Counted from the stretch's first letter, positions 16,922-26,509 are shown. The stretch: DNA of 64,000 nucleotides from G963663735 sp963663735 (GCA_963663735.2 CAXXHN010000002.1:434001-498000); one strand, 5' to 3'. Numbers and translations are program-made. Notes: a model not told the origin generated them from the letters alone.

Positions 16922-17113
16922 ATGAAATTAAAAACCAAGAGAGCCGCTGCAAAGCGTTTTAAACTAACTGGATCCGGCAAAATCAAGAGGCGTCATGCCT
17001 ACGCCAGCCACATTTTGACTAAGAAAACCCGAAAAAGAAAACGGAATTTAGCCAAATGGGCAGTCGTATCTGCAGGCGATGTAAAAAGAATAAAACGGAT
17101 GTTAAATCTTTAG
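16922..17113 (+). CDS. rpmI: 50S ribosomal protein L35
   Basis: A 63-residue, very basic protein beginning MKLKTKRAAAKRFKLTGSGK, the standard L35 start, with the KIKRRHAYASHIL segment and ending KRIKRMLNL. It is a component of the large ribosomal subunit. GGGAGCAGG precedes the ATG. Only 23 bases separate it from rplT, so the two are cotranscribed, as in most bacteria. Confidence 0.96.
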   Translation: MKLKTKRAAAKRFKLTGSGKIKRRHAYASHILTKKTRKRKRNLAKWAVVSAGDVKRIKRMLNL

Positions 17114-17136
17114 AAAGTTATCGGGTATAGAGAGCT

Positions 17137-17490
17137 ATGGCTAGAGTAAAAAGGGGCAGTAAACGTGCCCAGAGACGCAAGAAGATATTAGGTCAGGCAA
17201 AAGGCTACTGGGGGACCAAGAGTAAGCTTCATCGTGCCGCAAAAGAGCAGGTGATGCGTTCCCAGGCTTATGCCTACAGAGACAGAAGGCAGCGGAAACG
17301 TGATTTTCGCCGGCTCTGGATTATCAGGATTAACGCAGCTGCCAGGCAGTTTGACCTGACATATGGTGAAATGATTTCAGGCCTTAAGCTGGCCGGTATT
17401 GAGATTAACCGTAAGTTATTGGCTGACATTGCTGCGCAGGATATGAACGCTTTCGGGCAGCTGGCTGAAGCAGCCAGGAAAGCCCGGTAA
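17137..17490 (+). CDS. rplT: 50S ribosomal protein L20
   Basis: A 117-residue protein of normal length starting MARVKRGSKRAQRRKKILGQ, with the long basic N-terminal helix and the globular C-terminal half (RDRRQRKRDFRRLWI, then NAAARQFDLTYGEMISGLKLAGIEINRK in pattern). L20 is needed for early assembly of the 50S subunit and represses its own operon in several bacteria. The next gene, pheS, starts 6 bases after its stop. Confidence 0.96.
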   Translation: MARVKRGSKRAQRRKKILGQAKGYWGTKSKLHRAAKEQVMRSQAYAYRDRRQRKRDFRRLWIIRINAAARQFDLTYGEMISGLKLAGIEINRKLLADIAAQDMNAFGQLAEAARKAR

Positions 17491-17495
17491 GAAAA

Positions 17496-18521
17496 GTGTC
17501 GCTCGAATTTTCCCATCCACTTTGGGATTCATTCCTGGAGGACCTGGAAGCAGCTCAGGATATTTCGTCCCTCACGGAGGTGCGCGATAAATACCTGAGC
17601 CGCACCAAGGGTTTGCTGTCTCTGGAGATGAGGCAACTGGGAAAACTTCCTCCTGAACAGAGACCTGGAGAAGGGCAGAAACTGAACCAGCTGAAAAACG
17701 CTGTTTCAGACGCCTTGGACCAGGCTTCTGAAATTCGAAAAAAGGCTGAGTCTGATTCCCGGCTGAGCCGGGAACACCTGGACGTCACCCTTCCCGGATA
17801 TGAAACCAGGCTGGGTGCGGTTCACCCGATCAGGCGAATCTGGGAAGAGATGGAGCCGATTTTTGTTGGAATGGGTTTCCAGGTGGTGGAAGGGCCCGAA
17901 GTTGAAAGCGATTTCTATAATTTCGAGGCGTTGAACATACCTGAGAGCCATCCAGCCAGGAATGATCAGGACACCTTTTATATCACTCCTCATACCCTTC
18001 TCAGGACCCATACTTCTCCAGCCCAGGTAAGGACAATGGAGAAACAGAAACCTCCTATCAGGATAGTGGTTCCCGGAAGAGTTTATCGCCGGGATGCCGT
18101 GGATGCCACTCACAGCCCCATGTTCCACCAGGTCGAAGGACTGCTGGTTGACCGGAATATCACCATGGCGGACCTGAAGGGTTCCCTGGAGTGCTTTTTC
18201 AGGGAGCTGTTCTCTGCTGACACCGGGGTGAGGCTGCGGCCCAGTTATTTTCCCTTCGTGGAACCTGGTGCCGAAGTGGATATCAGTTGCCCCTTCTGTT
18301 CCGGAAGCGGGTGCAGAGTTTGTAAAAAAAGCGGTTGGATTGAAATCCTTGGTGCCGGAATGGTTCATCCAAGGGTTTTAACCATGGGTGGTATTGATCC
18401 AGAGCAGTACACTGGTTATGCCTGGGGCATGGGCATCGACCGTATTGCAATGCTTAAATACCAGATAGATGACATGCGGCTCTTGTTCGAAAACGATATT
18501 CGTTTTCTCCGCCAGTTCTAG
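17496..18521 (+). CDS. pheS: phenylalanyl-tRNA synthetase alpha subunit
   Basis: A 341-residue class II synthetase subunit that forms an alpha2-beta2 enzyme with PheT. It starts at GTG directly after rplT. The N-terminal coiled coil spans about residues 1-90. Motif 1 (HPIRRIWEEMEPIFVGMGF) follows. Then come the NIPESHPARNDQDTFY segment, motif 2 (YRRDAVDATHSPMFHQVEG) and motif 3 (GYAWGMGIDRIAML). A cysteine cluster (CPFCSGSGCRVCKKSGW) precedes motif 3, as in many bacterial PheS proteins. Confidence 0.95.
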   Translation: MSLEFSHPLWDSFLEDLEAAQDISSLTEVRDKYLSRTKGLLSLEMRQLGKLPPEQRPGEGQKLNQLKNAVSDALDQASEIRKKAESDSRLSREHLDVTLPGYETRLGAVHPIRRIWEEMEPIFVGMGFQVVEGPEVESDFYNFEALNIPESHPARNDQDTFYITPHTLLRTHTSPAQVRTMEKQKPPIRIVVPGRVYRRDAVDATHSPMFHQVEGLLVDRNITMADLKGSLECFFRELFSADTGVRLRPSYFPFVEPGAEVDISCPFCSGSGCRVCKKSGWIEILGAGMVHPRVLTMGGIDPEQYTGYAWGMGIDRIAMLKYQIDDMRLLFENDIRFLRQF

Positions 18522-18580
18522 GTTTTCTCCGTACTGGTGCGGTTCGAACATAAGAGCTGCCTTCCCGGCGGTACCAAATC

Positions 18581-20638
18581 ATGAGAATCAGTTACAATTG
18601 GCTCCAGGATTTTGTTGACATAGACATCCTGGGTATTGACCCAGAAGAACTGGGGAAGACCCTTACTACTGTCGGACTCGCGGTTGAATTAATCGAGGAG
18701 TGTGACGGGGACATAATTTATGACCTGGATGTAACCTCCAACAGGTCAGACTGCCTGAACCACCTGGGAGTAGCCCGGGAAATAGCCGCCTACCACCGAC
18801 TCAATCTGCGTAAACCGGATTCGACATCTCCACCCTTCGACAAGTCTGATGAAAAGCAGTTTCCCGCGAAGGTTGAAATCATTGACCCCGACCTTTGTCC
18901 CCGCTACACCGCCCGGGTGATCACCGGCGTGAAGATAGGAGAATCTCCTGACTGGATGAAAGCCAGGCTGGAAGCCATCGGGCAGAGGCCGATAAATATT
19001 CTGGTGGACATTACAAATTATGTGCTGTTTGAGGTAGGCCATCCCCTGCACGCTTTCGATTATGAAAAACTCGGAGGCCGTCAAATAGTAGTCCGGAGAG
19101 CCAGGGACGGAGAGAAAATAGTAACCCTGGACGGGATTGAACGTGTACTGGATTCATCCATGCTGGCCATTTGTGACCAGTCTGCCCCGGTTGCGGTGGC
19201 AGGCATAATGGGTGGCCTGGAAAGTGAAATTGATGAAGGTTCTGCTACCATTCTACTGGAAAGTGCTTACTTCGAACCCATATCAATCAGGAAAACCGCC
19301 AGGAAACTGGGCATGTCTACTGAAGCTTCTTTTCGCTTTGAAAGAGGCGCAGATCCTGAAATCGCTGACAAGGCGCTTGACCTGGCTTCCCGCCTGATCA
19401 CTGAACTCTGCGGCGGCAGGTGTGTCAGCCCGGTAATAGACGCGAATCCTGTCATTTTCAGCAGGAGAGAACTGGTCCTGCGGAAGGACCGGATTAAACG
19501 CCTCTTGGGAATTGAGGTTGCTGACTTACAGGTTGAGGAGATTTTGAAATACCTGGAATTTTGCCCGGTGAGGAATCCTGATGGATCCCTGAGTGTCCGG
19601 GTGCCGGGATGCAGGACGGATATAGAGTTTGAAGCCGACCTTGTTGAAGAAGTGGCAAGGCACCACGGGTACGAGAACATACCTGGAACTTATCCCCCGC
19701 CCACTCTTCCCGGAAGAGTCGGTAAATTTGCCGGACATGAAAAAAGGGCGGTCAGTTACCTGGTTGATGCCGGTTTTTTTGAAGCTGTGAATTATTCCCT
19801 GACAACCCCGGCCGAAGAAGCCGTTTATTTCGGATCCGAACCGAAGATGACAGCCCTGGCCAACCCCCTTACTGAAGAGGCGACTCACCTGCGTACGACT
19901 TTGATACCTGGCCTGGTGGGAAGCCTTCGCCGCAACCTGAACCTGGGAAACAGGGATATCCGTCTTTTTGAGATAGGGAATGTTTTTCCGACCACTGATT
20001 CCATCCGGGAAAGATCCAGCCTGGCTGTCGCGGCCTGCGGTTCGTATTCCAGGCATTTTCTTGACAGCCGGGAAAACCTCTTTACTTTTTACCACCTGAA
20101 AGGGATTCTGGAAGGGCTGATGGAAAAGTTCTCTGTTCAGCTTTCATTCACCCGGATCAGCGATTTGCCGCTCCTTCATCCCGGTGCCGGTGCCCGGATA
20201 GAGTTGGGTGACGGAACCAGGCTTGGATTCGCCGGACAGATGCACCCTTCACTGCGGGAAAAATTGAAAATCCAGGATGAAGTCTTTCTGGCTGAACTGG
20301 ATATGAGCATTCTTACCGGGAAATCCCTTCCCGGTCCTCGATACCAGAGTTACAGCAGATATCCATCTATTGAAAGAGATTTATCCTTTCTTCTTGACAG
20401 GTCGGTGGAGTTCGCTAGAATAAAGAATGAGATAAAAGACTTGGGACTGCACGGTCTGCAGGATCTTTGCCTGATTGACCTGTATCAGGGTTCTAATATC
20501 GTCGCTGATAAGGTTAGTCTGACAGTGAGACTCATTTTTTCGGATTCTGCGAGAACATTGGTTCAGGAAGAAGTGGATACCGCATGTGAACTGGCGAGGA
20601 GTTTACTGAAAAGTAAATTTTCCGCTGAAATGCGTTAA
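18581..20638 (+). CDS. pheT: phenylalanyl-tRNA synthetase beta subunit, short form without OB domain
   Basis: A 685-residue beta subunit, about 110 shorter than in E. coli. The N-terminal NWLQDFVDIDI and GLAVELIEE segments run straight into DLDVTSNRSDCLNHLGVARE. The EMAP/OB-fold tRNA-binding insertion (domain B2) normally found between these blocks is therefore absent. The B3/B4 editing region, the B5 domain, the catalytic-like core and the C-terminal FDX-ACB domain (YSRYPSIERDLSFLLD) are present. It pairs with PheS, 59 bases upstream. Short beta subunits exist in some lineages; absence of the domain is directly visible. Confidence 0.94.
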   Translation: MRISYNWLQDFVDIDILGIDPEELGKTLTTVGLAVELIEECDGDIIYDLDVTSNRSDCLNHLGVAREIAAYHRLNLRKPDSTSPPFDKSDEKQFPAKVEIIDPDLCPRYTARVITGVKIGESPDWMKARLEAIGQRPINILVDITNYVLFEVGHPLHAFDYEKLGGRQIVVRRARDGEKIVTLDGIERVLDSSMLAICDQSAPVAVAGIMGGLESEIDEGSATILLESAYFEPISIRKTARKLGMSTEASFRFERGADPEIADKALDLASRLITELCGGRCVSPVIDANPVIFSRRELVLRKDRIKRLLGIEVADLQVEEILKYLEFCPVRNPDGSLSVRVPGCRTDIEFEADLVEEVARHHGYENIPGTYPPPTLPGRVGKFAGHEKRAVSYLVDAGFFEAVNYSLTTPAEEAVYFGSEPKMTALANPLTEEATHLRTTLIPGLVGSLRRNLNLGNRDIRLFEIGNVFPTTDSIRERSSLAVAACGSYSRHFLDSRENLFTFYHLKGILEGLMEKFSVQLSFTRISDLPLLHPGAGARIELGDGTRLGFAGQMHPSLREKLKIQDEVFLAELDMSILTGKSLPGPRYQSYSRYPSIERDLSFLLDRSVEFARIKNEIKDLGLHGLQDLCLIDLYQGSNIVADKVSLTVRLIFSDSARTLVQEEVDTACELARSLLKSKFSAEMR

Positions 20639-20764
20639 AGCTTTTCCCCAACGACCTGCCATCCAGTATGACTCGGCAGGATGCGTTTTTCTGGTGTTCT
20701 GATCCTGGTTGATGCGAGGGTGTACCTTGCGGGCTCAGGCCTGGTATTTTGGAGGGGTCGAGGG

Positions 20765-21034
20765 GTGTTGAAAGATAAATTAACCCGCATCGAGGAGACG
20801 ATCAAGCTGGCATCCCGACAGATGCGCGAAATGCGGGAGGAGAATTCTAATCTGAAGTTGACAATTGGAAGCTTACAGAAAGAATTGGAGGAGTTAAGAA
20901 TGGGGAAAGCTGCCGAAATTATCCATTCTCCTGGTGACTGGCAGCGTGAAAAACGTGAGATCCGGAAACGGATTGAGTTGATAAAAGAACGGGTCTCGGT
21001 ACTTGAAGAGAAACCGTTGGGAAAATCGAATTAA
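20765..21034 (+). CDS. small coiled-coil protein, ZapB-like
   Basis: From a GTG with GGAGG nine bases upstream this encodes 89 residues, almost entirely a heptad-rich coiled coil (KLTRIEETIKLASRQMREM, then LKLTIGSLQKELEELR), with a second basic helix at the end. A longer frame from 20681 exists, but its extra N-terminus is not coil-like and has no ribosome-binding site. Its place between pheT and zapA, and its coiled-coil nature, suggest a cell-division accessory protein analogous to ZapB. That is inference from context, not recognised sequence identity. Confidence 0.6.
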   Translation: MLKDKLTRIEETIKLASRQMREMREENSNLKLTIGSLQKELEELRMGKAAEIIHSPGDWQREKREIRKRIELIKERVSVLEEKPLGKSN

Positions 21035-21062
21035 ATAGGCAGGGAAGGGGACTGGAGCCGAT

Positions 21063-21347
21063 ATGGAGCGGTCTACTTCGGTTGAAATTTTTAATCAGGT
21101 TTATGCCATCAAGGGCGATAACGCTGAAAAGATAAAGGCTCTGGCAGAAATCGTAGATAAAAAAATGAATGAAGTTTCGCAGTTCTCAAGAATTGCGGAT
21201 ACAAATAAGGTTGCGATACTTGCGGCACTGAGTTTAGCCGATGAATATCTTGAGTGCTGCAAAGATCTGTCATTGCTCCAGGATCGCCTACACAGTCACT
21301 GTGAGTTTGTGAAAGAACATTTGGATGATTTGATTATGTCTAAATAA
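21063..21347 (+). CDS. zapA: cell division protein ZapA
   Basis: A 94-residue protein with the ZapA pattern. The N-terminal beta part (VEIFNQVYAIKGDNAEKIKALAEIVDKKM in pattern) is followed by a helix containing KVAILAALSLADEYLE and a C-terminal coiled coil. ZapA binds FtsZ and cross-links protofilaments at mid-cell. It is 28 bases downstream of the coiled-coil protein and upstream of rny, an order seen in several Gram-negative lineages. Confidence 0.88.
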   Translation: MERSTSVEIFNQVYAIKGDNAEKIKALAEIVDKKMNEVSQFSRIADTNKVAILAALSLADEYLECCKDLSLLQDRLHSHCEFVKEHLDDLIMSK

Positions 21348-21455
21348 ACAAAATCCCAGTTATTGGTATGCGGTTCCATACCCAGCCTTAATCCTGCTGC
21401 TTCGATTGTTCTCGAAAACCGGGACCTTCTAATAATATGGAAGGTATTCTGAATA

Positions 21456-23009
21456 ATGGAGAACATTATAGGTCCGACAATTGTATTGGCGGCCGCAATT
21501 CTGGTCTGGTATCTACTCAGGACTTTTGCCATAAAACGCCTGTTAAAGGAGGCCGAAGGTAAATCTGAAAAATTGCTTTCTTCAGCCAGAAAAGATTCTG
21601 AGAGCCTGAAAAAAGAAAAACTTCTGGAGGCAAGAGATGAAATATATAAATGGAAAGTTGAGGCTGAAAACGCCGTCCAGCTTCAAAGAAAGAAAATTGA
21701 TGAATTTGAAAGAGGATTGATGGAAAAGGCGCACAGGTTGAAACGTGACGCCAAGAGAACCGAGAGAAGACGCAGGGACGTTGAAGAAAAAATGGAGTTT
21801 CTGCAGGTCAGGGAGAAAGAAATTGAGAGCAGGCAGCTGGAGATAGATACCCTCCAGCAGGAGCAGATGCAGCAGCTGGAGAAGGTTGCTGAAATGACAG
21901 TTGAAGAAGCCCGGAACGCCTTGATGGTCAATGTCGAGAATGAGGCTATGCATGACGCGGCCCACCTTGCCAAGCGGATTGAGGAAACTGCCAGGGAAAA
22001 AGCTGAAATAGAAGCCCGGAAGATCATAAGCCTTGCCATCCAGAGATGCGCTGCGGAGCATGTTATTGAGTCCACTGTTTCTGTGGTTGACTTGCCTTCA
22101 GACGAAATGAAGGGACGGATCATAGGAAGAGAGGGGCGTAATATAAAGGCCCTGGAACAGGCGACGGGAATTGACCTGATTGTTGATGATACCCCGGAGG
22201 CGGTAATTCTTTCTGGATTTGATCCCCTGAGAAGGGAAATTGCTCGAGTCTCAATAGAGAGGCTGATAAGAGACGGCAGAATTCATCCCGCCCGAATTGA
22301 AGAAGTAGTAGAAAAGGTTGAAAAGGAATTTGATAAGCAGCTCAAGGAAGAAGGCGAACATGCCGCTTTTGAGCTGGGCATCCATAATTTCCATGACGAT
22401 GTCCTGAGGCTGCTCGGGAAATTGAAATACCGTACAAGTTACGGGCAGAATATTCTTAACCACAGCAGGGACGTGGCTTTCCTGGCCTACCTTATGGCCC
22501 AGGAAATTGGAGCTGATCCGGAAATCTGCAAGAGAGCCGGTCTGCTCCATGATATCGGAAAGGCCGTAGACAGGGAGATGGAGGGGACCCACCTTCAGCT
22601 TGGACTGGAAATTGCCAGAAAATACGGAGAGAATGAAGATGTGCTTCATGCCATTGAAGCCCATCATTTTGACGTTGAATTCCGTACACCTGAAGCGGTT
22701 CTGGTCCAGGCCGCTGACGCGATATCTGCCGCAAGGCCCGGCGCCCGCCGGGAGGTTTTGGAAAGCTATGTGAAAAGGCTGGAGAAGCTGGAAAAGCTGG
22801 CAGTCTCATTCAATGGCGTGACCAAGGCCTTTGCCCTGCAGGCCGGAAGAGAAATCAGGGTGATAGTAGAAGCAGCCAAGGTAGACGATGATCAAGCCTA
22901 CTGGTTAAGCAAAAATGTAGCCAAGAAAATTGAAAAAGAACTGGATTACCCCGGACAGATAAAAGTCACCCTCATCCGGGAAATGAGAGTTGTTGAATAC
23001 GCCAAGTAG
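21456..23009 (+). CDS. rny: ribonuclease Y
   Basis: A 517-residue endoribonuclease that starts mRNA decay at the membrane. An N-terminal transmembrane helix (about residues 5-22) is followed by a long basic coiled coil to about residue 200. A KH domain follows (GRIIGREGRNIKALEQATG) and then an HD domain with LLHDIGKAVDREMEGTHLQLG. The family's ANAISAARPGARRE-like signature is present as AADAISAARPGARRE. Length and domain order are those of the family. It is 11 bases upstream of ymdB, a known pairing. Confidence 0.96.
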   Translation: MENIIGPTIVLAAAILVWYLLRTFAIKRLLKEAEGKSEKLLSSARKDSESLKKEKLLEARDEIYKWKVEAENAVQLQRKKIDEFERGLMEKAHRLKRDAKRTERRRRDVEEKMEFLQVREKEIESRQLEIDTLQQEQMQQLEKVAEMTVEEARNALMVNVENEAMHDAAHLAKRIEETAREKAEIEARKIISLAIQRCAAEHVIESTVSVVDLPSDEMKGRIIGREGRNIKALEQATGIDLIVDDTPEAVILSGFDPLRREIARVSIERLIRDGRIHPARIEEVVEKVEKEFDKQLKEEGEHAAFELGIHNFHDDVLRLLGKLKYRTSYGQNILNHSRDVAFLAYLMAQEIGADPEICKRAGLLHDIGKAVDREMEGTHLQLGLEIARKYGENEDVLHAIEAHHFDVEFRTPEAVLVQAADAISAARPGARREVLESYVKRLEKLEKLAVSFNGVTKAFALQAGREIRVIVEAAKVDDDQAYWLSKNVAKKIEKELDYPGQIKVTLIREMRVVEYAK

Positions 23010-23020
23010 AAAGTAACCGA

Positions 23021-23797
23021 ATGAGAGTGCTTTTTGTAGGAGATATTGTCGGTCGAGCCGGAAGGAAAGTCCTGAAAGAGAACCTGGGTTCGGTATGCCA
23101 CAAACATGATGTCGATTTCACCATTCTGAATGTTGAAAATTCCGCCGGAGGTTTCGGCATCACCAGGAAAATAGCTGAGGAGTTCATGAACCTCCAGGTG
23201 GATGTCATGACTTCCGGAAACCATATATGGGACAATCAGGAAGCATTTGCCTACCTGGAAAACCAGCCTCTTCTGTTGAGGCCGGCTAATTATCCACCGG
23301 GGCTCCCTGGAAAAGGATTATGCCTTACCACCTCCCAGACCGGAATTACCGTGGCTGTGCTTAACCTGCAGGGAAGGGTATTCATGCAACCCCTGGATTG
23401 TCCTTTTCGTGCCGCTGAAGTTTTGATTGATTCCCTGAAAGATAAATCAGATATTATTATCGTGGATTTCCATGCTGAGGCCACATCAGAAAAAATGGCG
23501 ATGGGATGGTTCCTGGACGGAAAAGTGTCGGCTGTGCTGGGAACCCACACCCATGTCCCTACCGCTGACTGCAGGATCCTCCCCTCGGGTACCGGATATG
23601 TGACGGACGTCGGGATGACCGGCGCCTATGATTCGATCATCGGCATGCAGGTTGAAACCGCTCTTCCCCGTTTTTTAACCGGAATTCCCAAATCAAGATT
23701 CGAACCGGCTTCCGGTAATCCACGCTTCTGTTCCGTACTTGTGGACATAAACAGCCAAACTGGAAAGTGTAATTCGATCGAGAGGATTGACCTGTAG
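23021..23797 (+). CDS. ymdB: YmdB-family metallophosphoesterase
   Basis: A 258-residue calcineurin-like phosphoesterase of the TIGR00282 type, a 2',3'-cyclic-nucleotide phosphodiesterase in Bacillus. Metal-binding motifs are visible: FVGDIVGRAGR at the start, NVENSAGGFG, SGNHIWDNQE, DFHAEATSEK and GTHTHVPTAD. The C-terminal GMTGAYDSIIGM is typical. It follows rny with a short gap, so both may be made from one message. Confidence 0.95.
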   Translation: MRVLFVGDIVGRAGRKVLKENLGSVCHKHDVDFTILNVENSAGGFGITRKIAEEFMNLQVDVMTSGNHIWDNQEAFAYLENQPLLLRPANYPPGLPGKGLCLTTSQTGITVAVLNLQGRVFMQPLDCPFRAAEVLIDSLKDKSDIIIVDFHAEATSEKMAMGWFLDGKVSAVLGTHTHVPTADCRILPSGTGYVTDVGMTGAYDSIIGMQVETALPRFLTGIPKSRFEPASGNPRFCSVLVDINSQTGKCNSIERIDL

Positions 23798-23826
23798 AAA
23801 AGCCGGGATGTGGGGTATGGCGTAGA

Positions 23827-24270
23827 TTATCCGGAAATCTTGTCGATTGCTACCCGGAGTTCATTGATAGAATATGGTTTGGCCAGAAACACCGTATCCC
23901 TGGGCAGGGTATCTATTTTTTCACTGGAGTACCCGGAAGAGAGAATCGCTTTGAGTCCAGGAGATATGGCCCTGAGCTGGCGGATAGTCTCAATGCCGTC
24001 TATTCCCGGCATCGTGATGTCAGAAAGAACCCACTGGATCTGGGCGGATTTTTCCCTGTAGATATTAACCGCCGCCTCCCCGCAATCAGCCAACAGGACA
24101 TTGTATCCAAGCTGCTCGAGAAAACTCTCAGTTAATATCCTGATAAGTTCTTCATCATCAACGACCAGAACTGTTTTCGTTTCGAGGTTCCTGTTTTCCA
24201 CTTTTAAATTTCTTTCAGGATTGGAATCCCTACTCTTCGCTGCATCTTCTTGCATATGAATCAGTGTCAC
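23827..24270 (-). CDS. stand-alone response regulator receiver protein
   Basis: A 147-residue protein made of a ~25-residue N-terminal tail and one receiver domain. It has the acidic pocket (VLVVDDEE), the phosphoacceptor Asp (WVLSDITMPGIDG), the Ser/Thr switch (AILSSGYS) and the Lys (FLAKPYS). There is no output domain, so it probably relays phosphate or signals by protein contact. The GTG start has AGGT close by. It is convergent with ymdB. No kinase is adjacent; a hybrid kinase lies 16 kb away. Confidence 0.88.
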   Translation of the reverse strand: MTLIHMQEDAAKSRDSNPERNLKVENRNLETKTVLVVDDEELIRILTESFLEQLGYNVLLADCGEAAVNIYREKSAQIQWVLSDITMPGIDGIETIRQLRAISPGLKAILSSGYSSEKIDTLPRDTVFLAKPYSINELRVAIDKISG

Positions 24271-24901
24271 GTTACCTGTGGTTTAGGGAAAGACACAATC
24301 CTCTCTTAATAATTACATGGTTACCATATACAGAATATGTAAATGGCAAAATACGGTATGCCGTATTTTAATAAGCATTTTTGGTTCCAATGTTCTGAAT
24401 AGACAGTATTTTTGCTGATTGCCTTAAAGCGTTTGAGTTTCTCTTTTGCTTTTCCATGGGTTCTGATAACTGGAAACCATGAAACATAATCTTAGTTTCC
24501 TGAAATTCTATCTTTTTTTTCCAATTATTTAAACAATTCAATTGCAAACGATTGCAAGAACGCAGTTTTTTTATGTAAAAAAGCAATACAACACCCTGGT
24601 TCCATGCCGAATTTTCTAGAGACAAGATCAATCGGCTGAGGAGAATACCAGCGGTTTCTTAAAAAAGGTTTTAATGCTGCCGTATCGGGAAGGACACAGG
24701 TTTATAAGGAGCCTGCCCGAATGGGTTATTGTTTTCCGTATATATGTAAATGATTTCATAGTACTGCCGCCTGATTGCTTTTATTCCCGTCCTGTATGCA
24801 GTTCCGGGGTGGGGGTTAATTTAATTTTCACTTGGCTGGAATTCGTTGTAATATTGGTATTGTCCTAATAAATTCAATACAAAACCGGAAAGGCTTTATA
24901 A
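24271..24901. other. AT-rich intergenic region upstream of purH
   Basis: No convincing gene is seen. One 87-codon minus frame (24368-24631) has no ribosome-binding site or protein-like composition. A perfect 9-bp hairpin lies at 24348-24369. A weak promoter (TTGTAA, 17 bases, TAAATT) may lie near the end, in front of purH. Confidence 0.5.
24348..24369. promoter_or_regulatory. perfect palindrome upstream of the receiver gene
   Basis: AAAATACGG and CCGTATTTT flank TATG. It lies 78 bases upstream of the divergently placed receiver gene. It could be an operator or, because of its T-rich arm, a bidirectional terminator. Confidence 0.4.
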
Positions 24902-26458
24902 ATGAAAATTGAGGTAGCACTGATCAGTGTTTCAGACAAGACCGGGCTGGTAGAACTGGCAGGGAGTCTTGCTGGGCTGGGCATTAAAATACTTTCTACC
25001 GGAGGTTCCGGACGGGCTTTGAAGGATGCCGGTATTCCATATACCCCGGTTTCGGAACATACGGGATTTCCAGAGATTCTGGATGGACGTGTCAAAACAT
25101 TGCATCCCCGGATTCACGCTGGAATCCTGGCACGCCACGGGGAACAGGCCCACCTGGATGTTCTCAGGGAAAAGGATATCCCTCCTATCGGGCTGGTGGT
25201 GGTGAACCTGTATCCTTTTGTCCAGACAATTAGTAAAGAAGGTGTTACCAAAGCTGAAGCTGTCGAAAAGATAGACATAGGAGGTCCAACCCTTATCAGG
25301 GCGGCGGCCAAGAACCACGAATCAGTTACTGTTGTAGTGGATCCGGCTGATTACAGCAGTATTGTGGAGGAACTGAACAATTCCGGTGGGGAAACTTCAC
25401 TTGAAACCAGGGCTGATCTGGCCCTGAAAGCCTTCACCCATACAGCTGCCTATGACGCCGCGATCTCAGGATACCTTTCTTCCCTGGGCGGCAGTGATGA
25501 GGCATTGCCCAAATCAATGGACATAAACCTGGTCCAGCAGGCGTCACTGCGTTACGGGGAAAATCCGCAGCAGAAGGCCGGGCTTTACCGGCTTCGTTTC
25601 GCGGAGCCGGGCGGAGTCGTGGCCGCTGAACAATTGCACGGTAAACATCTCTCTTTTAACAATTACCTGGATCTTGATGCGTCAAGTAAACTGGTTCGTG
25701 AATTTGATGAAACTGCCTGCGCTATCATTAAACATACCAATCCCTGCGGGTCCGCTACCGGTGATACGGTAAAGGAAGCTTATCTCAAAGCCCTTTCATG
25801 CGATCCTGTTTCAGCATTTGGTTCCATAATCGCCTTTAACCGGCCCGTTTCAGTTGAAGCTGCCGAAGTCATCTCGGAACTGTTTGTGGAGGCTGTGGTC
25901 GCACCTGGTTATGAAAATGGCGCTGTGGAGATCCTGAGCCGGAAAAAGAATATAAGGATCATGAAAATGGATCCATCAGTCAAACCCGCGGGCATTACTG
26001 CCAACCTTGATATCCGGACCGTTTCCGGCGGATTGCTGGTGCAGGAAGCCGATAACTGGCTGTTTGGCGAGGATCAATGGAAAGTGGCAACCAAAAGAGA
26101 GCCAACCGAGTCAGAAATGAAAGACTTGATTTTCGGTTGGAAAATTTGTAAGCACGTCAAATCAAATGCCATAGTATTCGCCAAGGACTGTACCGGGATT
26201 GGAATCGGTGCGGGCCAGATGAGCCGGGTGGAGTCTGTCAAGCTGGCCGGTGTAAAAAGCAGGTCTGACCTGGAGGGAGCAGTCATGGCCAGTGACGCCT
26301 ACTTCCCCTTCCGCGATGGGATGGATGAGGCCGCGGATTTAGGTATCCGGGCGGTTATCCAGCCTGGAGGTTCAATCAGGGACGAGGAGGTTATCGCGGC
26401 CGCTGATGAAAGAGGGCTGGCTATGATATTTACCGGTATGCGCCATTTCAGGCATTAG
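24902..26458 (+). CDS. purH: bifunctional AICAR transformylase / IMP cyclohydrolase
   Basis: A 518-residue enzyme for the last two steps of IMP synthesis. The N-terminal MGS-like cyclohydrolase domain (to about residue 195) has SVSDKTGL, STGGSGRALKDAGIP and DGRVKTLHPRIHAG. The transformylase domain has LRYGENPQQKAGLY, the IIKHTNPCGSA motif with the catalytic Lys-His pair, and the late GIGAGQMSRVESVKLA and DAYFPFRDGMDEA signatures. Length is normal. Apparently monocistronic or the first gene of a purH-coaX unit (51-base gap). Confidence 0.97.
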   Translation: MKIEVALISVSDKTGLVELAGSLAGLGIKILSTGGSGRALKDAGIPYTPVSEHTGFPEILDGRVKTLHPRIHAGILARHGEQAHLDVLREKDIPPIGLVVVNLYPFVQTISKEGVTKAEAVEKIDIGGPTLIRAAAKNHESVTVVVDPADYSSIVEELNNSGGETSLETRADLALKAFTHTAAYDAAISGYLSSLGGSDEALPKSMDINLVQQASLRYGENPQQKAGLYRLRFAEPGGVVAAEQLHGKHLSFNNYLDLDASSKLVREFDETACAIIKHTNPCGSATGDTVKEAYLKALSCDPVSAFGSIIAFNRPVSVEAAEVISELFVEAVVAPGYENGAVEILSRKKNIRIMKMDPSVKPAGITANLDIRTVSGGLLVQEADNWLFGEDQWKVATKREPTESEMKDLIFGWKICKHVKSNAIVFAKDCTGIGIGAGQMSRVESVKLAGVKSRSDLEGAVMASDAYFPFRDGMDEAADLGIRAVIQPGGSIRDEEVIAAADERGLAMIFTGMRHFRH

Positions 26459-26509
26459 AATCAGAGGGACTTTTCATCAGGTCCTCCCACGGGCCAGGAT
26501 CAGGATAAA

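Noticed and set aside
21348..21455. Possible 6S RNA after zapA, as in proteobacteria
   Set aside because: The gap is only 108 bases and I see no long closed stem with a central bubble.
24368..24631. 87-codon minus-strand frame upstream of the receiver gene
   Set aside because: No ribosome-binding site, low-complexity AT-rich composition and no recognisable protein pattern.
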